Positions 17,114-25,104 of a DNA stretch of 64,000 nt are shown here, one piece after another (position 1 is the stretch's first letter; each line of letters opens with the position of its first letter). The stretch comes from Lacticaseibacillus suibinensis (GTDB taxonomy: Bacteria > Bacillota > Bacilli > Lactobacillales > Lactobacillaceae): positions 1 to 64,000 of the forward strand of contig NZ_RHOK01000003.1 in NCBI RefSeq assembly GCF_003946175.1, in the 5' to 3' direction. The notes beneath the pieces are model-generated. The model saw only the letters and a program-made list of their open reading frames with translations, was not told the origin of the DNA and searched no databases. A program made the position numbers and the translations under genes.

Positions 17114-17971
17114 ATGACTTCATATCATGCACAACGCCGCGCGTCGTTGATCGCCCGTTACGTGCTGCTGGCACTGCTTGCCGCGCTGTGGCTGTTTCCC
17201 ATCGTGTGGATCGTTCTGGCCAGCTTCTCGTACAACGACACCGGCTTCGTCTCCACGATTTGGCCGAAGCAGTTCACGCTGAGCAACTACACCGGCATTT
17301 TTACCAGCACCCAGTTTCCGTTCGTTTATTGGATCCGCAACACCTTGTTCGTTTCCCTGGTGTCAATGGTGCTGTCGACCTTTGTCACTATCTCGGTGGC
17401 CTATGCGCTGTCGCGGCTGCGTTTCCGTTTCCGCAAGCCGTACCTCCAGATTGCGCTGGTGCTGGGGATGTTCCCCGGGTTCATGTCAATGATTGCGCTG
17501 TACTACATTCTGAAGAGCTTCAACATGCTGAACCTCGGCGGCTTGATCCTCGTGTACGTCGGCGGCGCGGGCCTGGGCTTCTACATCGCGAAGGGCTTCT
17601 TCGACACCATTCCGCGCTCGATTGACGAGGCGGCGGAAATCGACGGCGCGTCGCGGTGGCAGGTGTTCCTGCATATTGGGCTGCCGATGTCTAAGCCAAT
17701 CATTGTGTACACCGCGCTAACCGCCTTCATCGCGCCTTGGACCGACTTCATCTTCTCCGGGATCATCCTCTCGTCCTCGGGGAACGCGAAGACCTACACC
17801 ATCGCGTACGGGCTGTACAACATGGTGCACGCGACGAAGGGCACGTCGACCACCTACTTCACCTGGTTCATCGCCGGGTGTGTCGTGATCGCCGTTCCCA
17901 TCACCATCTTGTTCATTATCATGCAGAAATTCTACGTCAACGGCATCACCGCTGGCGCGGACAAGGGCTAA
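17114..17971 (+). CDS. malG: maltodextrin ABC transporter permease MalG
   Basis: A 285-residue permease with six transmembrane segments and the EAA motif IDEAAEIDGASRWQVFLHIGLP (about 177). AGGAGG at 17101-17106 leaves seven bases to the ATG at 17114; the in-frame ATG at 17108 overlaps the malF stop and would have only one base of spacing. It completes the MalEFGK importer and is the last structural gene before the terminator. Confidence 0.93.
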   Translation: MTSYHAQRRASLIARYVLLALLAALWLFPIVWIVLASFSYNDTGFVSTIWPKQFTLSNYTGIFTSTQFPFVYWIRNTLFVSLVSMVLSTFVTISVAYALSRLRFRFRKPYLQIALVLGMFPGFMSMIALYYILKSFNMLNLGGLILVYVGGAGLGFYIAKGFFDTIPRSIDEAAEIDGASRWQVFLHIGLPMSKPIIVYTALTAFIAPWTDFIFSGIILSSSGNAKTYTIAYGLYNMVHATKGTSTTYFTWFIAGCVVIAVPITILFIIMQKFYVNGITAGADKG

Positions 17972-18030
17972 CTTCCGCGGCCGCTAGCTGGTTTGGAGCG
18001 GCCTAGAGGCAGACTCTCTTTCTCCTGAAA

Positions 18031-18056
18031 AGGGCTCGCGCACGCGAGTCCTTTTT
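18031..18056 (+). terminator. terminator of the maltose operon
   Basis: AGGGCTCGCG (18031-18040) pairs with CGCGAGTCCT (18043-18052) and is followed by T residues. It separates malG from the regulator gene. Confidence 0.85.
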
Positions 18057-18151
18057 GGCAGCCGAGACGAAAAATGTAATCTGACTCGTCGAATACCGCG
18101 GAATGTTTTATGATAGACGTAGACCAGTTTTTCTGAAACGGGGGATGCAAA

Positions 18152-19108
18152 ATGGTGACCTTATCGGATGTGGCCAAACAGGCGAATGTCTCCAAAATGA
18201 CCGTTTCGCGGGTCATTAACCACCCGGAGCAGGTGACTGCCGAACTACGCCAGTTGGTGGAGGCGGCGATGACTACTCTAGATTACCGGCCCAATGCGGC
18301 GGCCAAGGCGCTGGCCAACAACCGTACCAACGTGGTCAAGCTCGTCATCCTGGAGGACATCGATACCACTGAGCCATATTACATGAGCCTGCTGTTCGGT
18401 ATCGCGAAGGGGCTGGATAAACGCGGCTACGCGCTGCAGTTGGTCACCGAGCGCGCGCGCCTCGGCACAGGCAACGCCGCCGATGGCTTTATCGTTACCG
18501 GCGCTCGGGTCTCCGACCTGCCCCTAATCGATGCGCTGGCCAAGCCAACAGTGATTTTCGGCGAAAATCATAACGGCTATGACTTCATCGACACCGACAA
18601 CAAGGCCGGTACCGCGATGGCCACCGAATACGCCTTGGCGAAGAACTACCAGTCGCTGGTGTTTCTCGGCATCGACGTCAAGGAGGCCTTCGAGTACTCA
18701 CGTGAGGCGGGCTACATCAACACCCTGCAGCAACACAAGAAGCTGCCGCAGATTCACCGCATGAGTAACCACAGTCACCAGTCCCAGCAATTCATCAACG
18801 CCCACTGGGCCGAGTTCGCCCGGGACACGTGCTTCATCTGTGCCAGTGATCGGCTGGCGATTGGGGTGGTGCGAGGTATCCTGCAAAACGGCGGTAATAT
18901 TCCTCGCGATTTTGGCATCATTGGCTTCGATGGGGTGTTCCTGGACCAGGTGTCCAACCCCCAGCTCACCACAGTGAAGCAGCCAGTGCAGCATCTCGGT
19001 GAGCTTCTGGCGCGCATGATCTTGCAGAAAGTGACCCAGTCTGGTGCCCAGCAGGGGGAGCTATTGATTGACCCAGAGTTGGTGGTGCGAGATACGACGC
19101 GAAAATAG
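18152..19108 (+). CDS. malR: LacI-family maltose regulator
   Basis: A 318-residue LacI/GalR repressor. The N-terminal helix-turn-helix and hinge read VTLSDVAKQANVSKMTVSRV and ANNRTNVVKLVIL, followed by the periplasmic-binding-protein-like effector domain (IGFDGVFLDQVSNPQLTTVKQP). It is probably the maltose-responsive regulator acting on the two cre-like sites and/or the malE leader. It has its own leader after the operon terminator; TATGAT at about 18109 may be the -10. GGGGGATGCAAA precedes the ATG. Being downstream rather than divergent is common in lactobacilli. Confidence 0.9.
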   Translation: MVTLSDVAKQANVSKMTVSRVINHPEQVTAELRQLVEAAMTTLDYRPNAAAKALANNRTNVVKLVILEDIDTTEPYYMSLLFGIAKGLDKRGYALQLVTERARLGTGNAADGFIVTGARVSDLPLIDALAKPTVIFGENHNGYDFIDTDNKAGTAMATEYALAKNYQSLVFLGIDVKEAFEYSREAGYINTLQQHKKLPQIHRMSNHSHQSQQFINAHWAEFARDTCFICASDRLAIGVVRGILQNGGNIPRDFGIIGFDGVFLDQVSNPQLTTVKQPVQHLGELLARMILQKVTQSGAQQGELLIDPELVVRDTTRK

Positions 19109-19117
19109 ATGGAGCTC

Positions 19118-19145
19118 AGGGGCTGTGACAAATGTCACAGCCCCT
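19118..19145 (+). repeat. perfect 13-bp palindrome downstream of malR
   Basis: AGGGGCTGTGACA (19118-19130) is followed by AA and its exact reverse complement TGTCACAGCCCCT. No T tract follows directly. GTCACAGTCCC at 19374-19384, followed by TTTT, can pair with GGGGCTGTGAC instead, so two mutually exclusive folds are possible, the second enclosing the repeat at 19190-19360 and looking like a terminator. Confidence 0.8.
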
Positions 19146-19189
19146 ACATTCACTCCGAATGTTCCAGCAGAGTTACGTGCCAAAAGGCC

Positions 19190-19360
19190 GGAGCCGAGCA
19201 GCTTGCTCAGCCTGTAGTGCAAAGCACGTACAGGCCGACATGCGGCAGCAGCTACGCCATCCACCGAGTCCAAAGTTCGGACTTGGTAGATGGCTTGATC
19301 AGCCAGTAGCGCACGGCGCGTACAGGCTGACATACGGCAGAAAGGCTACCTGTCGGCTCC
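19190..19360 (-). repeat. inverted, long-form copy of the interspersed hairpin repeat
   Basis: Read on the minus strand, this 171-nt element matches the long copy at 27573-27744: both have GTAGCCTTTCT, then CATGTC(A/G)G(T/C)CTGTACG and CTACAG(A/G)CTGAGCAAG. Closing stem GGAGCCGA (19190-19197) pairs with TCGGCTCC (19353-19360). Inside are GCCTGTA/TACAGGC, CCATC..GAGTCC with GGACT..GATGG, and a second GCC(A/T)GTA-type hairpin, so this copy has an extra arm. No coding sequence is seen. Confidence 0.7.
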
Positions 19361-19568
19361 AAAACCGCCTTTCGTCACAGTCCCTTTTCCTACGATTAGT
19401 CAAGGGCTTTGAACTGGGTTTTAGGTTTAAGTTTCAGATTTAGGGCTTAGGGTTGGAGGCACTAGTGGGGCACTGTAAACGTTCATCACTTTTTGGGTAA
19501 GCTAAATAAACCTTGTGCCTTCCCCTTTAAAATCGAATCGGATTGAACTACTATACGGGTGTAGGAGC
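19361..19568. other. non-coding flank, probable IS110 right end
   Basis: After the repeat and a T-rich stretch at 19385 there is low-complexity sequence (GTTTTAGGTTTAAG.., about 19422-19455) and then non-coding DNA up to the IS110 transposase stop at 19569. The outer end of the IS110 element must lie somewhere here, but I cannot place it: this family lacks terminal inverted repeats. Confidence 0.4.
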
Positions 19569-19713
19569 TTATGACTCCGCGCTAATAATGGACTTCGAGT
19601 CCGTGTATCGGTAACGATACTTAGTGCCTGCCATTACCATGGCATATAGGCATTTCAGCGTCTTGTTCATACAAGCCACTGTGGCAACCTTATCCCGTTT
19701 CGGGATAGGGTTG
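19569..19713 (-). pseudogene. IS110-family transposase, severed C-terminal part
   Basis: Read on the minus strand after one copy of the CTAAAAAA target repeat, the frame of the upstream transposase continues as KNNPIPKRDKVATVACMNK and so on for about 48 codons to a TAA at 19569. Removing the ISL3 element and one 8-bp repeat restores an uninterrupted 407-residue reading frame (1224 nt with stop), a usual IS110 length. This shows the gene was whole before the insertion. Confidence 0.88.
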
Positions 19714-19721
19714 TTTTTTAG
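19714..19721. repeat. target site duplication of the ISL3 element, left copy
   Basis: TTTTTTAG here and at 21218-21225 is the 8-bp duplicated target flanking the ISL3 element. Confidence 0.9.
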
Positions 19722-21217
19722 GACTCTTCGTCAAGTAGAGTTGATAGAGATTTTTATGAGTATCTGGACATTGATTGGTCTAGGTACTCTATTTTTATAC
19801 CGCCAGCTTCCGCTTGGACAACCAGAACCACACTCTTTCCAGAAAGATGCGATTGATAAAGTTGCTCCAGTTCTGGTACCCGTATGCGGTGTTCTTGATT
19901 TTCTTGATCTGGCTATTGATTCCTTCTAGGAACCCATTTGAATAGTCATACCGTAAAGCGTTGAGTACTTGGCAACGATATTTACGGAGTGACTTCATTG
20001 ATTGATCCATCCTGTTGCCCAGAGCTTTATAGCTCACTAGCGTTTCTTCCAGAGCTGTAACGTCACGTTCTTTCACAGCGGTCAGTACGCTTTGGTAGGT
20101 CTCATATGCGGCACGAAAAGCGGGATCTAAATCAAGACATTTGCTAATCAGATTGACCACAGTGTCGAAGTAACCAACACTAGCGTGATAGACAGTGTTT
20201 ACTGCATCAAGTTCTTCAAAGCGTTTGAGAAATACTTTCCATTCCCGCTTCATGAAACGATATTCAGTACTTGTTTTAGGTACTGTCTTCATGACTTGAA
20301 CCCGGACCATATTCAATGCCGTTGAAACCATTTGAACGATGTGAAAGCGATCAACGACGACTTTCGCATTAGGAAACAGCCTTGGGACTAGATGCACGTA
20401 GCCAGCATTCAAATCCAGTGAGACCGTTTTTACCTGTCTTCTAACGGTCAGCGGGAAGCGTTCGAAATACTGAGTGAGCTGGTAAGAAGTGCGCGAAGGC
20501 AGAATTGCCCCGATTTCTTGGCAGTCGCTGTTGGCCCAGATAAAGCTCATCCGGTCAGTCGCTTTGAATTCATCAAACGCCAAGTGTTCGGGTAACCATG
20601 TAGTCTGTTGGAAATTATGTAGATTGGCCTCTTCGTCAATCACGCGCTGGACCGTCTTGTCAGAGATATGGTGGCGTTGACCAATATCTGTAAGTGAGTG
20701 ATTTGAGATGGCGTCAAACAGGACCATCTGGCGAACGGGTTCACTGATGACGCAACCCGGACGGACGTAGTCGGTTCGGCTTTGAAAAGTCGTCTGACAC
20801 GCTTGGCAGAAAAAACGTTGGCAACTCAGTTTTAGATAAGTCGGCCGATAGCCAAAGCTAGGGGCTACAATCCTTACTTGGTTGAAGCCGAATCGGACGA
20901 TTTGATCCGTAAATCCGCAGTTGGGACAGTGGTCGGGCTTGACCGTCAACTTTGCGCGATATACTAGAGCTGCTTGATTTTGAATCGTCTCAATTTCACC
21001 ATCTTCGAAAAAGATGATGTTTGGGTCTGTAATTTCGAGGGCTAATCGAATAGACTTGCTAGTAAGGGGCATCACACACACTCCATTTCTCTTTTCTTTG
21101 GTCGGACGAGTGACAAAGGGACAGTGTGATGTCCCGTTTGTGTACTCGAATATAAAAATGGTATGGAAAAAGGAGTTGGCAGGCAAGTTGCCTATCAACT
21201 CCAAATATCGTAGCGCC
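19722..21217 (-). mobile_element. ISL3-family insertion sequence, complete
   Basis: The 1496-bp element carries one ISL3-type transposase and imperfect terminal inverted repeats. The left end GACTCTTCGTCAAGTA-GAGTTGATAG and the right end read inward GGCGCTACGATATTTG-GAGTTGATAG agree at 18 of 26 positions, with the inner ten identical. It is flanked by perfect 8-bp direct repeats TTTTTTAG, the target duplication length known for ISL3. The host gene is the IS110 transposase, making this a nested insertion. The intact repeats suggest a fairly recent event. Confidence 0.92.
19795..21072 (-). CDS. ISL3-family transposase
   Basis: A 425-residue transposase with an N-terminal zinc-ribbon-like region (HCPNCGFTDQIVRFGFN and CQRFFCQACQTTFQSRT), a helix-turn-helix region (SNHSLTDIGQRHHISDKTVQRV) and a DDE catalytic domain (AFDEFKATD, SLDLNAGYVHLVPRLFPNAKVVVDRFH, and the Glu in YSNGFLEGINSQIKKIKNTA). 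Length and motifs match ISL3/IS204/IS1001/IS1165 enzymes. The ATG at 21072 starts the conserved domain. The frame is also open upstream through the inverted repeat into the IS110 transposase, giving an 833-codon chimera that I regard as accidental. Confidence 0.93.
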   Translation of the reverse strand: MPLTSKSIRLALEITDPNIIFFEDGEIETIQNQAALVYRAKLTVKPDHCPNCGFTDQIVRFGFNQVRIVAPSFGYRPTYLKLSCQRFFCQACQTTFQSRTDYVRPGCVISEPVRQMVLFDAISNHSLTDIGQRHHISDKTVQRVIDEEANLHNFQQTTWLPEHLAFDEFKATDRMSFIWANSDCQEIGAILPSRTSYQLTQYFERFPLTVRRQVKTVSLDLNAGYVHLVPRLFPNAKVVVDRFHIVQMVSTALNMVRVQVMKTVPKTSTEYRFMKREWKVFLKRFEELDAVNTVYHASVGYFDTVVNLISKCLDLDPAFRAAYETYQSVLTAVKERDVTALEETLVSYKALGNRMDQSMKSLRKYRCQVLNALRYDYSNGFLEGINSQIKKIKNTAYGYQNWSNFINRIFLERVWFWLSKRKLAV

Positions 21218-21225
21218 TTTTTTAG
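21218..21225. repeat. target site duplication of the ISL3 element, right copy
   Basis: Second TTTTTTAG copy, inside the lysine-rich KLKK codons of the disrupted IS110 transposase. Confidence 0.9.
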
Positions 21226-22296
21226 CTTGTAGTAATAATCGACAATATGATTGGATGACGTGGCCTTTTGCCGAATCATGTTTTTGACGATCAGATAAAT
21301 CAAGGCACGCGCATGAGGATTACCCCGCTTATTGATATGGTCTTGCCGTGTGTACTTGCCGGACTGGTAACGGTTCAGATCAATCCCAACGTATGCGTTG
21401 ACTTGATTGGCATTATCAAAGCGCAGAATATCACCAAGCTCACCGACTAGTTGCGCTGCGGACAGTGCGCCAATACCAGGCATTGATTGATAAATCTGAA
21501 ATTGTGGCAACCCCTCCGCTGCGCTCGTCATTTGCTTGCGTAGTGACTCTTCTTGTTTGGTTAACTCAATCAGTTGGCGACAATAATACTGCACTTCTTG
21601 AACTTGAACACTAGCTGAGTCGGCGGCGGGATAGCTAGACTTGGCAAAGGCGATCAGTTTATCCGCATACTTCAAGCCTTTGGTCTGGGACAGTTTCTTA
21701 TCGGTCTCACTCATCAGCTTGTCCTTCAAGCAAGTACGGGAGATCCCACGCACAAAGGCTGGATGTGGAAACAACAGGATCACATTCAGTGCCAGCTTCG
21801 AAACGCGCGAGCTAAACAGTTGCTCAACTTCTGGGAAAGTCTGCTGGAGGGCAGTGTAAAGCCTTAGCCGCGTTAGCTTGACCTCATCTATTACCTGTTG
21901 GTAGAAGCGATTCAACTGGCGTAGTTGCTCATATTCGGGGGCCCACGGGGTAGTCAACCGGTACTGGTGATGCATCACAGATAGCGCAATCCTGTGGGCA
22001 TCTTTTTGATCGGTCTTCACGCGGCGTAGACTCTCTGAGTGTAGGTGTAACTCTAGTGGGTTCAAGCGGCCATAACGTAGTTGATGGTCTTGGCAGAAGC
22101 GCACTAGCGGTTGCGAATAGATTCCTGTAGCTTCAAAGTACACGACCGGGTCATCCGCTTGCTTGAGCATTTGATCAAGCTGAGCGAACCCAAGCTTATT
22201 GTGGATACATTCGAACTCCTGTAAACATTGGTCACCACGGTACCAAACACCGTAGCTGTGGCCTTTAGAAACATCCAATGCGAACACATCGGACAA
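21218..22296 (-). pseudogene. IS110-family transposase, N-terminal part interrupted by ISL3
   Basis: About 359 codons of an IS110 recombinase. The RuvC-like DEDD domain shows FALDVSKGHSYG (Asp), YFEATGIYS (Glu) and RRVKTDQKDAHRIA (two Asp); the C-terminal Transposase_20 domain shows SMPGIGALSAAQLVGELGDI and YQSGKYTRQDHINKRGNP. AAAGGAAG on the minus strand precedes a TTG start at 22296. The last 48 residues are cut off by the ISL3 element. All catalytic acids and the Transposase_20 serines remain, so a truncated or read-through protein could retain activity, though loss of the C-terminus makes this doubtful. Confidence 0.9.
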
Positions 22297-22727
22297 AATA
22301 TTACTTCCTTTCTGAATTGGTGAAGCTAACCCGCATCTTCTTCTCGTAACTCATTTCCTGCACGCGACCTCGAAGGCCCTCAATCTTAAACCAGATTTGC
22401 GCGACGAAGATGACGGAGATCCTTTTAAGTTACGGACTCGAAGTCCCAGGGGCTATGAACGATCTTAGCTTCATCTTCAGTGTAACGGGCAAAAAGAAAA
22501 TCCCGGTAAGAAACTGGAAAATTCACCAGTTCTTACCGGAACTAATCTTAGATTGTTTAGGTTTACGGCCCGCCGCTGGTTTGGCGGCATGGTAGCAGGT
22601 TCTAGAAGGCCAATTGTCCGGTTTAAAAGCCGGCGGCGCTTCGGGCTGGGAAGGTGACAGCTAGTGATGCCCGGCCAACCCTGGGGCCGGCAACCTAACA
22701 ATGTGAGGCTGAGGTTAAAAAAAGCTG
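22297..22727 (-). other. upstream flank of the IS110 gene, candidate bridge-RNA region
   Basis: About 430 nt without a gene. IS110 elements carry a structured non-coding end; in IS621 the end upstream of the recombinase encodes a bridge RNA on the same strand, so here it would be read on the minus strand from about 22480 to 22297. CATCTTCTTC near 22332 and GACGAAGATG near 22404 could pair. GGACTCGAAGTCC at 22434-22446 is the exact reverse complement of 19590-19602 at the other end. The outer boundary is not identifiable. From 22570 to 22700 there are GC-rich hairpins (CCGCC/GGCGG, GCCGGCC-type) of unknown role. Confidence 0.4.
22485..22539 (-). terminator. minus-strand intrinsic terminator
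   Basis: CCGGTAAGAAACTGG (22503-22517) pairs with CCAGTTCTTACCGG (22526-22539), with one bulged A. On the minus strand the stem is followed by ATTTTCTTTTT, so it would stop transcription entering the IS110 gene from the right. Confidence 0.75.
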
Positions 22728-22756
22728 TTGACGAAAATGAGTTGTTGGTGTAAGTT
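22728..22756 (+). promoter_or_regulatory. promoter of the liv operon
   Basis: TTGACG (22728-22733) and TAAGTT (22751-22756) with 17-nt spacing. Transcription would start near 22763, about 30 nt before the leader peptide. Confidence 0.7.
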
Positions 22757-22793
22757 CTAATCATTGCTTAATGTTGAAAGGGGCGAGGCGCTC

Positions 22794-22877
22794 ATGATTG
22801 AAAACACAACTAGTCAAGCACTTCGCACCACCCAAATTCTGGCCTTGTTGTTGCTGGAGAAGGACCCAACAGTTTAG
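22794..22877 (+). CDS. leucine-rich leader peptide of the liv operon
   Basis: A 27-residue open frame, MIENTTSQALRTTQILALLL and then LEKDPTV, contains Ile-Leu-Ala-Leu-Leu-Leu-Leu (ATT CTG GCC TTG TTG TTG CTG) just before a terminator. It is typical of amino-acid attenuation leader peptides: ribosome stalling at leucine codons when Leu-tRNA is scarce would favour an antiterminator. GGGGCGAGG upstream can serve as ribosome site. It is too short for most gene finders. It precedes the branched-chain amino-acid importer genes, whose substrate it would sense. Confidence 0.8.
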   Translation: MIENTTSQALRTTQILALLLLEKDPTV

Positions 22878-22892
22878 CAAATCTGCTGACAT

Positions 22893-22968
22893 GTTGAGCC
22901 CTATCTTTGCTTTAGCAATGGGGCGCTTCGGATCCGGCCTCGTTGCAATAATGAGACCGGATTTTTTA
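22893..22968 (+). promoter_or_regulatory. attenuator of the liv operon
   Basis: Terminator: ATCCGG-CTC (22932-22941) pairs with GAG-CCGGAT (22953-22962) with one C-A mismatch, then T residues. Upstream GCCCTAT (about 22900-22906) can pair with ATGGGGC (about 22918-22924), giving a further hairpin that could participate in switching. It lies 55 nt after the leader-peptide stop and 42 nt before livJ. Confidence 0.78.
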
Positions 22969-23009
22969 TGGCCAAGCACCACCATTAATTTGGGAAAAGG
23001 GGAAAACAA

Positions 23010-24203
23010 ATGAAGATTTCTGTGAAAAAGATGATGATGGGCGCCGTTGCCTTGATGAGTGCTGTCGCCTTAGCCGGTTGTGCTACCAGCACCGCCAGCA
23101 GCAAAGGTAACGAAAGCAAAGGCAACACCATCAAAATTGGCATGAACATGGAGCTGTCTGGTGCCGCCGCTGGTTATGGGGCCCAGATGAAGCAAGGCTT
23201 CCAACTGGCGGTGAAGCAGATCAATGCCGCCGGTGGTATCAAGGTCAACGGCAAGAAAATGAAGATTGAAACCGTCATTCGCGATAACAAGTCCACCACC
23301 TCTGGTTCGGCTTCCGTGGCGGCGCAGTTAGCCGGTTCTGACGGCGTTTCCGCGATTGTGGGACCAGCCACCACCAACGATGGCACGGCCGCAATTCCGA
23401 ATATCACCAAAGCTCAGGTGGCCTCAGTCTCACCAAGTGCCACGGATCCTGATTACACCTTGCAAAAAAATGGCAAAGTGCAGCCGTATGTTTTCCGGGC
23501 TTGCTTTGAAAACAACTTCCAAGGTGAAACGGCCGCGCATTTTGCGGATAACACGTTGAAAGCCAAGCGGGTGGCGATTTTGGAAGATAACTCCAGTGAT
23601 TACGGCACTGGGTTGGCCAAGGCCTTCAAAAAAGCCTTCAGTGGCACGATTGTCTCCCAGCAGTCCTTCCAGGAGGGTGACAAAGACTTTAACGCTTTGC
23701 TGACGGCCATCAAAGACAAGCAAATCGACGCGATTTACGCGCCAGGCTACTACTCCGAAGTGGGGTTGATTATCAAGCAAGCCCGCGCGGCTGGCATTAC
23801 CGTGCCAATCGTTGGCTCTGATGGTATGGCAGATCCAAAACTGGCCGAAATTGCTGGCGATGCCAATGCATCCGACATCTACTACACCACGCCATTTTCC
23901 AGTAAGGCTGGGGCCACCAACAAGCTTGCTAAGACCTTTATGACTGACTTCAAAAAGGAATACAGCACCGAAGCGCCAACGTTCTCGGCGCTGGCCTATG
24001 ACTCCGTGCTGATGATTAAGCAAGCCATCGAATCCGCTAACTCCACCAACTCAGTCAAGATTGCCAAAGCCTTAGCCAAGATCAAAAAGATGCCAGCGGT
24101 CACCGGTGAAATGACCGTGAACGCCCATCATGATCCAGAAAAGCCGATTATGATTGAGGAACTGAAGGCTGGCAAAGTTGTCAGTGCTAGCGAACAGAAG
24201 TAA
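23010..24203 (+). CDS. livJ: branched-chain amino-acid-binding lipoprotein
   Basis: A 397-residue periplasmic-binding-protein type I lipoprotein. Signal peptide MKISVKKMMMGAVALMSAVA ends in the lipobox LAGC (Cys23). The mature part has IKIGMNMELSGAAAGYGAQM, DNKSTTSGSASVAAQL, IVGPATTNDGTAAIPN and FQEGDKDFNALLTAIK, all usual in Leu/Ile/Val-binding proteins. AAAGGGG precedes the ATG. First gene of a complete livJHMGF importer, downstream of a leucine attenuator. Confidence 0.94.
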   Translation: MKISVKKMMMGAVALMSAVALAGCATSTASSKGNESKGNTIKIGMNMELSGAAAGYGAQMKQGFQLAVKQINAAGGIKVNGKKMKIETVIRDNKSTTSGSASVAAQLAGSDGVSAIVGPATTNDGTAAIPNITKAQVASVSPSATDPDYTLQKNGKVQPYVFRACFENNFQGETAAHFADNTLKAKRVAILEDNSSDYGTGLAKAFKKAFSGTIVSQQSFQEGDKDFNALLTAIKDKQIDAIYAPGYYSEVGLIIKQARAAGITVPIVGSDGMADPKLAEIAGDANASDIYYTTPFSSKAGATNKLAKTFMTDFKKEYSTEAPTFSALAYDSVLMIKQAIESANSTNSVKIAKALAKIKKMPAVTGEMTVNAHHDPEKPIMIEELKAGKVVSASEQK

Positions 24204-24221
24204 CCGCAAGGAGGCTGCGTT

Positions 24222-25100
24222 GTGCAAACCTTTTTCCAGCAAGTGATCAACGGCTTGTCCTTAGGCAGTATCTACGCGCTGCTGGCGCTGGGGTACACCA
24301 TGGTATATGGCATCATCAAGCTGATCAATTTTGCCCATGGGGATATTTATATGATCGGGGCCTTTTGGGGCTACTATGTGATCAACCAATACCACGTCGA
24401 TTTCGGCGTGGCTTTAGTGTCTGCCATGGCCGTTTCGGCGATTTTAGGCATGGTGATCGAGTACCTGGCTTACCGGCCGCTGCGCCATTCGCCGCGCATT
24501 ACCGCCTTGATTACCGCCATCGGGGTGTCGTATTTTCTTGAAAATGGGATGTCGTTCCTGTTCGGGGCCAATACGCGGAACTTTCCGCAGGTGATCGGGC
24601 AGGCGCGCTACACCTTCTTCGGCGTCACCATTACCAATATTCAACTGCTGATTGTGGCAGTCGCGTTGGTGCTGATGGTCGGGCTCCAACTGATCGTTCA
24701 GCACACCCGGATGGGCACCGCGATGCGCGCCGTGGCGGTGGATCAAGAAGCAGCCGAGCTGGTGGGCATCGACCCGAATCACATAATTTCCTTCACCTTT
24801 GGCCTGGGTTCGGCGTTGGCCGGCGCCGCCGGGGTGTTGATTGGGTTGTATTACAACTCCATCGATCCGCTGATGGGTATGGTGCCAGGCATCAAAGCCT
24901 TTGTGGCGGCGGTGGTTGGCGGTATTGGCTCGATTCCAGGGGCCGCGATTGGCGGCTTCCTGATTGGGCTGCTGGAAACCTTCGTACAGGCGATTGGACT
25001 CTCAGCCTACAAGGATGCGGCGGTGTACATCGTCTTGATTATTATTTTGATTGTGCTGCCAGCTGGGCTGTTGGGCAAAAACGTGAAGGAGAAGGTGTAA
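24222..25100 (+). CDS. livH: branched-chain amino-acid ABC transporter permease
   Basis: A 292-residue inner-membrane permease of the LivH family: QQVINGLSLGSIYALLALGY at the start, eight or so transmembrane segments, and the conserved GMVPGIKAFVAAVVGGIGSIPGA loop (about 225) that contacts the ATPases. The start is GTG at 24222, with AAGGAGG eight bases upstream. Confidence 0.93.
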   Translation: MQTFFQQVINGLSLGSIYALLALGYTMVYGIIKLINFAHGDIYMIGAFWGYYVINQYHVDFGVALVSAMAVSAILGMVIEYLAYRPLRHSPRITALITAIGVSYFLENGMSFLFGANTRNFPQVIGQARYTFFGVTITNIQLLIVAVALVLMVGLQLIVQHTRMGTAMRAVAVDQEAAELVGIDPNHIISFTFGLGSALAGAAGVLIGLYYNSIDPLMGMVPGIKAFVAAVVGGIGSIPGAAIGGFLIGLLETFVQAIGLSAYKDAAVYIVLIIILIVLPAGLLGKNVKEKV

Positions 25101-25104
25101 GGTC

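Noticed and set aside
19795-22296. The 833-codon minus-strand frame as one functional transposase
   Set aside because: It crosses an exact ISL3 end with a target duplication; the two halves belong to unrelated families and each has its own start. It is an accidental read-through.
22410-22764. Small frames between IS110 and the liv promoter
   Set aside because: No ribosome sites and no homology; they fall on hairpins and the minus-strand terminator.
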